A DNA stretch of 5,288 nucleotides, from the NCBI GenBank assembly GCA_013298375.1, contig JAAFHM010000360.1, positions 1 through 5,288 of the forward strand. Direction: 5' to 3'. Numbering within the stretch: the first letter of the stretch is position 1; each line of letters begins with the position of its first letter. The notes beneath the pieces were generated by a model, which was not told the origin of the DNA, did not search any database, and saw nothing but the letters and a program-made list of their open reading frames with translations. Position numbers and translations under genes: made by a program. This stretch comes from Ignavibacteria bacterium (GTDB taxonomy: Bacteria > Bacteroidota > Ignavibacteria > Kapaibacteriales > UBA4661). Shown here piece after piece: positions 1 through 5,288 of the stretch.

Positions 1-179
1 AATTTTTTATAGGGAAAAAGCGATTGGTCAGTTTGGTGCGAGAAGGCTTGTTGCCAAGCGCCTTGTGGGAGGTTTGGTGCAGAGGAAGTCAGGAATATGA
101 CCGACGAAAACGACAAAAGAATCATTACGCCAAAGCGCAGAAAAGCGCCGCGCAATGCTGGAAAAATCGTAGTGTTCAT
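1..179 (-). CDS. Start of a secreted or membrane-anchored protein of unknown function, 3' end outside the window
   Basis: Reading the minus strand from the ATG at 177-179 gives 59 codons without a stop up to the left edge. The product begins MNTTIFPALRGAFLRFG, then a hydrophobic run (VMILLSFSSVIFL, about residues 18-30), then TSSAPNLPQG and a polar Gln/His/Ser stretch ending FPYKK. Arg at 10 and 15 before the hydrophobic core fits a Sec signal peptide. SSA at 32-34 could be the cleavage site, although Pro at +1 is unfavourable, so an uncleaved N-terminal anchor is the alternative. ACGGAG lies nine bases before the ATG, which favours this start. An in-frame ATG at 230 would add 17 residues (MIFRPFLFF...); an in-frame TAA at 243-245 limits any further extension. 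The gene follows the large surface-protein gene by 89 bases on the same strand, so it may be co-transcribed. I do not recognise the family. The visible part is too short to assign a function. Confidence 0.72.
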   Translation of the reverse strand, partial: MNTTIFPALRGAFLRFGVMILLSFSSVIFLTSSAPNLPQGAWQQAFSHQTDQSLFPYKK

Positions 180-188
180 GGTAAAAAA

Positions 189-194
189 CTCCGT
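189..194 (-). promoter_or_regulatory. Shine-Dalgarno-like site for the left-edge gene
   Basis: On the minus strand ACGGAG is followed by nine bases (TTTTTTACC) and then ATG at 179. The GGAG core and the T-rich spacer make this a better initiation site than the ATG at 230, which has only AAGAAG nearby. The rest of the 180-268 gap shows no convincing hairpin terminator or promoter pair. Bacteria of the Bacteroidota group often use weak or no Shine-Dalgarno sites, so this supports the start choice but does not settle it. Confidence 0.5.
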
Positions 195-268
195 CGATGC
201 GGTGAAGAAAAGAAATGGTCGAAAAATCATACAGACTTCTTTTTAGACACGCTCACGGCTCAAAACAT

Positions 269-541
269 TCATCGCAAAATATTTATCCTCTGCACAGCAA
301 GTTCACTCCCTACCCGCAAACGCAGTGTATAGGAGCCATTTGGAAGATATGCCATTGGCAAACGAAGCATTTTCGCCTCTCCCGTGTCCACCACACCTTC
401 CATACCGCTCCAACGCTGTACGACCCGCCCCAAAATATCCACTAATTCAACTTCAGGCTGTCCTTGCAATTCTTCGGAATATCTGAACGTAAGGGCGACA
501 TCATTGGTTGCCGGATTTGGCGTTACCGAAAGAATCTGCAC
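269..541 (-). other. T9SS type A C-terminal sorting domain
   Basis: Residues 1558-1647 begin with VTPNPATN (the PNPA motif at 1565-1568), continue with VELVDILGRVVQRW (v-x-l-x-D-x-x-G-R-x-V) and end with LPNGSYTLRLRVGSE and QRINILR. This is the full pattern of the Por-secretion-system C-terminal sorting domain. Domains of this family are recognised by the T9SS translocon at the outer membrane; the domain is normally removed by a PorU-type sortase while the protein is attached to surface lipopolysaccharide or released. Its intact end, immediately before the TGA, shows the gene is complete at its 3' end. Confidence 0.93.
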
Positions 542-3500
542 AGCAACCGCCGTCGGCGTTATCAAGCGCTTTCCGCCAGCACGTGAAATTGTGGCTTGAA
601 AAAGACCATCCTGCGACGGTTCAATAAAAACCAAGCGTCCGTTTTCATCGCCCGGAAAAACGATAGACTGTAGGCGGATACTGGTTCTATCGGTGTCTCC
701 AGCGACCACGCGGCAGGAAAACCTTGCCAATACTCGTCCCGTCGGATTCGCCAAGCGCCCTGTTATCTCAAACGGTATCTCGCGTCCCGACCCGCCCGTC
801 TGCCGCAAAATGCGCACCCCGTCTTGCTCGTCCAGAGGAACAAGAACATTCCTGTCGGTAGCGATAATAGCTTTCCAGTCTGTTCGCGGCAGCGCAAAAA
901 ATAGCCGACTAATATCGCCCGAATCCACAACAATATCCATGCGTACTTCCGCGCCGGGCGCAAGGTTGTTCGCTATTGGTCGGACGGCAAAACGGATGCG
1001 AATATCCTCTCGCTTTTCTTGGCGGGCGGTTAGCTGAAATGCAGGAATTGCTTCGTCGAGTTCTTCGGTGTGCGATTCGTTATAGGCTTTCAAACGCAAC
1101 TGCCCGTCGATGCTTCCAATCCCTCGCGCAAAAACCGAATACGCAATCACCGTTGTATCGCCAATACCCAAGCGCTGTGCAGCAGATTTTCCACTTTCGG
1201 CAAAACGAAACGCATCACCGGGATCGCTCGGCATCGGCTCAACAATGACGGGCTGCCGTGCGCGATTGATAAGCGTCATCCCGCTTGCCAAGCGCCGTTG
1301 CGCAATGATGGTGTCCGGCAAAATAGCCTCTACCTGTAAAATACCCGCTAAAGCGCTCAGAGTCTCACTTGTTGCCTGTGCCGAAGGCAAACCTTCCACG
1401 CGGAAGCGCACTTCTACTTGTGCCGTTTTTCTTCCGCCCGTGCTTCGTGGTGCAAATTCTATCGTTGCCTCGGTGCTGCCGCCCGGTCGCAGTGTTGATG
1501 CGCCTAGGGGCATTACGAGACTGAACGCATTTTCGGTGTTTTGCGCCAATCCTACGCTCTCCAACGTAATATTTCGTTGGGATTGATTCGTCAGCAGAAT
1601 GGCTCTGCGGCTGCGTTCTTGGACGACAGTGCGCGGGAATGGAGCGACGCTCACCAATACCTCAGCCCGTCCTGCACCCGTCGTAAAACGCCACACATTC
1701 GACCATGCACCCGCGCCGCCACTATTGACCGCCCGAACACGCCAGAAATATTGCCGCAAACTTTCAAGGGCGACTTGTCCAATGTCATTCGCTGCTATTT
1801 CCCGCGAAGCCGTTGTTGTGGCTATGCGCTGCCTATCAAACGTGCTGTCGGTGGCAATCTGTACGTCGTACCAGACTGTGCGAATATTTCCTTCAGCAGT
1901 CGGCGGCAAGGCAGACCAGCGGAGCGTGGCGGTTGTCGCAACATTGCGGCTTTCATCTGGCGGACTTTGCAGACGCAATGCTTCGCGCGGAGCAAGCGGT
2001 GCGGCTGCTTGCAGCGTGATGGTGTGCGTCGTTAGCGTTAGTCCACGCACCCGAACAGACGTAATCTGACAAACATACTGCCCGGCATCGGAAGGACGAA
2101 AAAACGCAAAGGGTAGAATGGAATCCGGCGACACCGAGCGCACTTCCACGCCGTTTTTTAGCCATCGGTAAAAATTTCGTGAGCCGCCCACTCCGGTACT
2201 CAGGGAAAATCGGCTTTCAAGCGGCACAGGCACGATTTGGTTTGCCTCACCCAAGCTATCTTGCGGAATATACGTCATCAAGCCGAGCTTGATATTTGGC
2301 TCCAATGCTGCAAAATCCAAGCGGTTACGTTCAACGGAAAAGACCCGCAAACGCCGTAATTCCGTCATGTTTGGCAAACCGCTCAGACGATTGCCCGCCA
2401 AGGTGAGTGTTTCCAAAAACGCTAAACCCGCCAACTCTTGCGGGACAGCGCCCGTGAGGCGATTGTCCTCAAGCGAAAGCGTTCGCAAAAATGGAAACTG
2501 TTTCAACTCCGCAGGAATCCTGCCCTCAAGCTCATTCCCCGATAGATCGAGCCGAGAAAGTTCGGACACTGCCTGTAATCGCGCAGCAATTCTTTTACCG
2601 TCGTTCTTTGTCGTGTCTGGCTCAAGAGGAAAGCGCCCACCGAAACGATTGCGTGAAAGATTTAGCGTTTGAAGACTTGGTAATTGCAGAATAGCGGTGG
2701 CGATTGTCCCGGAAAGCTGATTATTACTGAGGTTGATATGCTCCAAAGCACTGAAATTTTCTATAAAGCGCGGCAACACACCGAAAAGATTGCACCGCTC
2801 CAAAATCAAGGTTTTAAGCGCTGTCAGCTGCGCTAAGGTGTCCGGCAATACGCCCGAAAGATTCGCCCCCGTGACGGCAATGCCTACAACACGCCCATTG
2901 CCAAGCGTAATGCCGTTCCAGCGTTCCATCGGAAGTGCGTCCGTACGCCAGTTGATGCGCTCATCGGAACGATTCGTCGTTCGCAATGCCCAGATTCGTG
3001 CGGCTTCTCGGAGTGCAAGAGAATCAACCTCGCGCGGCGTGAAATAGGTGAACCGCGCGGCAGAAGTCCCAACGCCATTCGCCGTCAGCACTTGCAGTGC
3101 GCCGCTTGCGCCATCGCCGATGGTCAGGATAGCAGCCGTCGAAGAAAGCGATTGTATGCGCTGTACCAATGCGTCTCCTGCGTAACCAACCAAGGCGGAA
3201 TCAAGGTTTTCGCCGCTTACAAGTACGCGCGTTCCCGTTCCGCCTCCATTGGGTTGGAAAGCAAAAATACGCGGGGAGCGCGTATTCGTGCGGGTTGGCA
3301 CAAAAGTAAAGAATGGGTTGGTGAGAAGTGAAACGCTACTTGCCGTGCCACCGTCGTTTTGAATTGTCACAAGACCGCTTCCGCGCTCACTCTGCGGCAC
3401 AATCGCCGTGATGCGCGTTGGCGACTCCACCGTAAATCGGCTTACCTGAATGCTGCCAATGGTAACACTGGTAATGCCGTAAAAGTTTGTTCCGGTGATA

Positions 3501-5288
3501 GTAAGCACTGTACCGCTCGTGGCAGCGATTGGCTGAAAACTCGTGATGGTGGGCGCTGCAAGCAGAAAATCGTCGGCGGATTCGGCGCTCCCCGTCGAAC
3601 CCGCAAGAGCAATCTTGCCGCGAGAGCGAATACTCCCGACCGTTGCTGAGAGCGTTTCATCGGAGTCCACTGAAAAAAGTGTTGGTATTCCTGCAATCGT
3701 CATCGTCGTTACACCAAGAAATCCTGTGCCTTGTAGCACCAGAGGCGTTCCAGGAGTGCCGACGCTGGGCGCAACAACGGTAATCCGCGCTGGAGGCGTG
3801 ACGCGAATACTTTGCGGGGAAGTCGCCTGACCAAACGGCGTGGAAACCTGCACTGAAGCCTGTGACGTAGTAATTCCCGCCGGAACCCGCACAATCACTT
3901 GTTTCCCACGAATGCCAACGATTTCCGCGATAACGCCACCAAGACGGATTTGCTGCGCTGCCCAAAGGTTTGTGCCGATAATCGTCAGGGTGCCGCCTGT
4001 GGTCACGGCTCGTTCCGTCAATGCGGTGATGCTTGGCGCTCCTTCAAACCCAAACTCTGCTCTGGCTGTCGCCGTTCCACTTCGGGTGCGAAGCCGTACC
4101 TCGCCGCTTGTACCGAAGCCGAGGACTGCCGCCAGCACTGAGTCTGACACCACGTTGACCGACGTTGCGGCAATACCGCCGAAAAAGACTTCTGCCGGGT
4201 CGCTGAAATTCGTTCCTGTGAGGATGACGCGCCCGCCGGATGGGGTAGAACGCGGCGTAAAATCAGTGATAGTCGGCGGTAGCAAATAGCGAAACGGCTC
4301 TTCGGCGACTGCCACACCGAATTGGGTTTCAACCTCCACCGTGCCGCTTGCGCCCGCACCAACTCTCGCTTGCAGCTCTCGTGAGGAAACAACGCGCACC
4401 GAATCCGCCGAAACGCCGCCAAAGCGCACCCGAGAATTAGCCGCAAAATTTGCCCCCAGAATACTCACGAATGTGCCACTCGTGGCGGTGCGAGGGCTGA
4501 AACTGCTGATACGCGGCGGCTCATTAAAGCCAACGGTAAAAATACCGCCGAGAAGCGCACCCGAAAGAGGAACGCTGATGATGCTTGTTGTGCCGATGAC
4601 CGATTCAACCGCCGTGAACGCGCTGCCCGAAACGTCTGCCCGTGCGATACTGCTGAGAGGTGCGGGGCTTCCTGTGGGCGTAATCCGCACCCGTGCCTGA
4701 GCAAGAGAGCCGCTGACAAGGCGCGTTGCCCAATAGCCGACATTGTTCACGCCGATAATGCCATCGCCGATAGTTCCCGGCGGCGCTGCGTTGAATGCTT
4801 CCGCTTGAACGATTGCGCCTTCGGAGCCGCTTTCGGGTGCGACAAGTGCAAACGGCATTGGCGCAGATTGCCCAACGGGGAAGAGAAATTCTTGGGTTGG
4901 ACTCGCCGCCAAACGAGGTGGAATCACGCGCTGTACCGCGCCTTCAACAAATGCTTGACGACCATTGCCGATAAACGCCCTTGTGCCGCTTCCAAGCAAT
5001 CGCAGAAAATTAACGGTCGGTGCAATCACTGTTGCGCCCGTCAATATCAGGCTTTCGGTCAATGCCAAGGGTGCGCCGAGAGACAAGCGCAATCCCGCAC
5101 GGTTCAGCGACAAGGTACGCAAACGCCCGATAGCCGCAGCAGTGCTTGGTCCGGCGGAATTTGGCGCGGTCATATTGAGCGAGCCGCTTACTCTGCCGCT
5201 TCCGTCAATCATCAGTGTTCCGAGTGAATCATCGGCAAAGCGCCCGGTGAGATTTACGTCTGCGGCAAGGCGCAGTGTGGCGGCGCTG
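269..5288 (-). CDS. Giant T9SS-secreted multidomain surface protein (TIG/LRR/Ig/Fn3/ASH), 5' end outside the window
   Basis: The frame is open from the right edge to TGA at 269-271. The first in-frame ATG is at 5212, but 25 further sense codons precede it with no stop and read as the same kind of beta-strand sequence (LRLAADVNLTGRFADDSLG), so that ATG is very probably internal. Residues below count from it (M1 to R1647). Domains: beta-rich stalk and FPVG module about 1-230; six IPT/TIG domains 232-724; LRR cap and repeats 729-976; Ig-like 990-1069; Fn3 1078-1179; two ASH-like 1183-1396; cohesin-like 1402-1545; T9SS type A sorting domain 1558-1647. Known of these families: extracellular binding or spacer folds, with the C-terminal domain directing export across the outer membrane and surface attachment. 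Inferred role: adhesin or ligand-binding surface protein. There is no enzyme motif, and only three cysteines (807, 1048, 1500). The N-terminal signal peptide must lie outside the window. The exact ligand cannot be told. Confidence 0.93.
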   Translation of the reverse strand, partial: SAATLRLAADVNLTGRFADDSLGTLMIDGSGRVSGSLNMTAPNSAGPSTAAAIGRLRTLSLNRAGLRLSLGAPLALTESLILTGATVIAPTVNFLRLLGSGTRAFIGNGRQAFVEGAVQRVIPPRLAASPTQEFLFPVGQSAPMPFALVAPESGSEGAIVQAEAFNAAPPGTIGDGIIGVNNVGYWATRLVSGSLAQARVRITPTGSPAPLSSIARADVSGSAFTAVESVIGTTSIISVPLSGALLGGIFTVGFNEPPRISSFSPRTATSGTFVSILGANFAANSRVRFGGVSADSVRVVSSRELQARVGAGASGTVEVETQFGVAVAEEPFRYLLPPTITDFTPRSTPSGGRVILTGTNFSDPAEVFFGGIAATSVNVVSDSVLAAVLGFGTSGEVRLRTRSGTATARAEFGFEGAPSITALTERAVTTGGTLTIIGTNLWAAQQIRLGGVIAEIVGIRGKQVIVRVPAGITTSQASVQVSTPFGQATSPQSIRVTPPARITVVAPSVGTPGTPLVLQGTGFLGVTTMTIAGIPTLFSVDSDETLSATVGSIRSRGKIALAGSTGSAESADDFLLAAPTITSFQPIAATSGTVLTITGTNFYGITSVTIGSIQVSRFTVESPTRITAIVPQSERGSGLVTIQNDGGTASSVSLLTNPFFTFVPTRTNTRSPRIFAFQPNGGGTGTRVLVSGENLDSALVGYAGDALVQRIQSLSSTAAILTIGDGASGALQVLTANGVGTSAARFTYFTPREVDSLALREAARIWALRTTNRSDERINWRTDALPMERWNGITLGNGRVVGIAVTGANLSGVLPDTLAQLTALKTLILERCNLFGVLPRFIENFSALEHINLSNNQLSGTIATAILQLPSLQTLNLSRNRFGGRFPLEPDTTKNDGKRIAARLQAVSELSRLDLSGNELEGRIPAELKQFPFLRTLSLEDNRLTGAVPQELAGLAFLETLTLAGNRLSGLPNMTELRRLRVFSVERNRLDFAALEPNIKLGLMTYIPQDSLGEANQIVPVPLESRFSLSTGVGGSRNFYRWLKNGVEVRSVSPDSILPFAFFRPSDAGQYVCQITSVRVRGLTLTTHTITLQAAAPLAPREALRLQSPPDESRNVATTATLRWSALPPTAEGNIRTVWYDVQIATDSTFDRQRIATTTASREIAANDIGQVALESLRQYFWRVRAVNSGGAGAWSNVWRFTTGAGRAEVLVSVAPFPRTVVQERSRRAILLTNQSQRNITLESVGLAQNTENAFSLVMPLGASTLRPGGSTEATIEFAPRSTGGRKTAQVEVRFRVEGLPSAQATSETLSALAGILQVEAILPDTIIAQRRLASGMTLINRARQPVIVEPMPSDPGDAFRFAESGKSAAQRLGIGDTTVIAYSVFARGIGSIDGQLRLKAYNESHTEELDEAIPAFQLTARQEKREDIRIRFAVRPIANNLAPGAEVRMDIVVDSGDISRLFFALPRTDWKAIIATDRNVLVPLDEQDGVRILRQTGGSGREIPFEITGRLANPTGRVLARFSCRVVAGDTDRTSIRLQSIVFPGDENGRLVFIEPSQDGLFQATISRAGGKRLITPTAVAVQILSVTPNPATNDVALTFRYSEELQGQPEVELVDILGRVVQRWSGMEGVVDTGEAKMLRLPMAYLPNGSYTLRLRVGSELAVQRINILR
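578..1666 (-). other. Two ASH/choice-of-anchor-D-like domains and a cohesin-like beta-sandwich
   Basis: Residues 1183-1289 fit the ASPM-SPD-2-Hydin pattern: RRAILLTNQSQRNITL, then LRPGGSTEATIEFAPRSTGG (pG-x-S...v-x-F-x-P...G). Residues 1290-1396 look like a second, more divergent copy (MTLINRARQPVIVEPM, then IGDTTVIAYSVFARGIG). Residues 1402-1545 begin IRIRFAVRPIANNLAPGAEV and continue with RNVLVPLDEQDG, REIPFEI and VLARFSCRVVAGD. This resembles cohesin-like or choice-of-anchor sandwiches (opening with a Pro-Gly turn before paired strands) often found just before sorting domains in Chlorobiota-type proteins. The first ASH call is fairly firm. The second and the cohesin-like call are inferences from pattern only. 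Confidence 0.6.
1676..2245 (-). other. Ig-like domain followed by fibronectin type III domain
   Basis: Residues 990-1069 are Ig-like: FYRWLKNGVEV (1014-1024) is the C-strand Trp region, and SDAGQYVCQIT (1041-1051) is the classic D-x-G-x-Y-x-C F strand. The partner cysteine expected on the B strand is absent (RFSLSTGV instead), so the usual disulphide cannot form. Residues 1078-1179 are Fn3-like: LQSPPDESRNVATTATLRWS opens it, WYDVQIATDSTF (1114-1125) gives the C strand, and YFWRVRAVN with AWSNVWRFTT (1155-1178) closes it. Both folds are common extracellular spacers or carbohydrate/protein-binding modules next to T9SS sorting domains. Confidence 0.85.
2285..3028 (-). repeat. Leucine-rich-repeat domain with Trp-rich N-terminal cap
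   Basis: Residues 729-772 form a cap: DSLALREAARIW, then INW (753-755) and RWNGITLGNGRV (764-775), the D-AL...W...W-G-[IV] pattern that precedes 24-residue LRRs in plants and in many bacterial proteins. Eight repeats follow at about 773, 797, 821, 845, 883, 907, 931 and 953. They fit LxxLxLxxNxLxGxIPxxLxxL; examples are LKTLILERCNLFGVLP, LRTLSLEDNRLTGAVP and LETLTLAGNRLSGLP. Repeat 4 (845-882) is 38 residues long instead of 24. The last repeat ends NRLDFAALEPN, and YIPQDSLG follows, a tail commonly seen between LRRs and an Ig domain in Bacteroidota proteins. LRR solenoids bind proteins or glycans, so this is the most likely ligand-recognition part of the protein. Confidence 0.92.
3041..4519 (-). 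repeat. Six tandem IPT/TIG domains
   Basis: Six immunoglobulin-like IPT/TIG units start near residues 232, 313, 393, 474, 553 and 647. Each opens with a PxIxxFxP-like strand (PRISSFSP, PTITDFTP, PSITALTE, ARITVVAP, PTITSFQP, PRIFAFQP), then a Gly/Thr turn (SGT, SGG, TGG, PGT, SGT, TGT). The hallmark GxNF-type motif follows: GANF 253, GTNF 333, GTNL 413, GTGF 495, GTNF 574, GENL 667. Motif spacing is 80, 80, 82, 79 and 93 residues; the wider last step comes from a Thr/Arg/Pro-rich linker (residues 636-646). Units 1-3 keep a [FL]GG motif after the hallmark (FGG 264-266, FGG 344-346, LGG 424-426), as is usual in the family. In secreted bacterial proteins such arrays act as rigid spacers or binding modules. 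Sequence divergence between units is large, so the array is old rather than recently duplicated. Confidence 0.9.
4523..5288 (-). other. N-terminal beta-stalk and 'FVEG...FPVG' module of the large surface protein (partial)
   Basis: This covers the 25 codons before M1 and residues 1 to about 230. Residues 31-73 alternate hydrophobic and small residues (LRTLSLNRAGLRLSLGAP, then LTESLILTGATV), the pattern of repetitive beta-helix-like stalks in Bacteroidota surface proteins ('LTINNxxGVTLGSPLTVTGTLTLTSG'). Residues 87-114 (AFVEGAVQR, then EFLFPVGQS) match a module that often follows such stalks, usually seen as FVxGPxxR...FxFPVG. Residues 150-227 are a further beta-rich segment (VGYWATRLVSGSLAQARVRI). 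Recognition rests on remembered family patterns, not a search. Likely role: extended spacer. How much more lies upstream cannot be seen. Confidence 0.6.

Noticed and set aside
180..268. Possible promoter (TATGAT) or terminator between the two genes
   Set aside because: TATGAT on the minus strand has no matching -35 element or Bacteroidota-type TTG/TAnnTTTG pair, and no stem with a following T-run can be drawn.
24..332. Plus-strand open frame of 102 codons at the left end
   Set aside because: It runs antisense to the left-edge gene start and the end of the large gene, its product is Lys/Arg/Ser/His-rich without any domain pattern, and the minus-strand frame has a ribosome site and signal peptide.
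1110..2069. Several overlapping plus-strand open frames of 158-164 codons antisense to the Fn3 and ASH-like region
   Set aside because: They overlap each other in different frames and give Cys/Arg-rich low-sense products. The opposite strand encodes clear, uninterrupted domains, so these are shadows of its codon bias.
558..2830. Recurring AAGCGCT palindrome-like sites (for example near 563, 1171, 1351 and 2815)
   Set aside because: They fall in different codon contexts, without regular spacing or flanking symmetry. Too few to separate from composition and common Arg-Leu or Ala-Leu codons.
3840..4446. Plus- and minus-strand alternative frames of 142-149 codons inside the TIG array
   Set aside because: They are out-of-frame shadows of the TIG-coding frame, without starts, domains or conservation signals of their own.
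3041..4519. TIG array as a recent DNA-level tandem duplication
   Set aside because: Units share only short codon-level matches around the SGT and GTNF motifs. They are too divergent for recent duplication or recombination-active repeats.
1..5288. CRISPR array, tRNA/rRNA genes, insertion sequence or toxin-antitoxin pair
   Set aside because: No regularly spaced identical repeats, no tRNA-like clover sequence, no terminal inverted repeats and no transposase or toxin motifs. The coding frame accounts for nearly all of the window.

Overview
The window is almost entirely one very large minus-strand gene, followed downstream (towards position 1) by the beginning of a second minus-strand gene. Both genes run off the window. 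The large gene enters from the right edge already in frame and stops at a TGA at 269-271. The second starts at 179 (or at 230) and leaves through the left edge.

The large gene encodes a secreted, cell-surface multidomain protein. At least 1672 residues are visible, and its true N-terminus is outside the window. From N to C the parts are: a beta-strand-rich stalk-like region with a 'FVEG...FLFPVG' module; six tandem IPT/TIG immunoglobulin-like domains; a leucine-rich-repeat domain of the 24-residue LxxLxLxxNxLxGxIP type with a Trp-rich N-terminal cap; an Ig-like domain; a fibronectin type III domain; two ASH/choice-of-anchor-D-like domains; a cohesin-like beta-sandwich; and a type A C-terminal sorting domain of the type IX secretion system (T9SS). 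I see no catalytic domain. The architecture suggests an adhesin or surface-binding protein.

The T9SS sorting domain places the organism in the Bacteroidota/Chlorobiota (FCB) group. Moderate GC (a little over half by eye) and the cohesin-like segment before the sorting domain lean towards a Chlorobiota, Kapabacteria or Ignavibacteria-like lineage rather than a low-GC Flavobacterium. That lineage guess is inference from style, not from a marker gene.

The second gene starts 89 bases after the large gene's stop, or 38 bases if the upstream ATG is used. It is on the same strand with no visible terminator in between, so co-transcription is plausible. Its 59 visible residues show a signal-peptide-like N-terminus and then a short polar segment that I do not recognise. 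The 180-268 gap holds only a Shine-Dalgarno-like site.

No RNA genes, insertion sequences, CRISPR arrays or attachment sites were found. I do not see a new multi-gene system. The points of interest are the domain mosaic, details inside its repeats, the edge gene, and a strand-biased heptamer.
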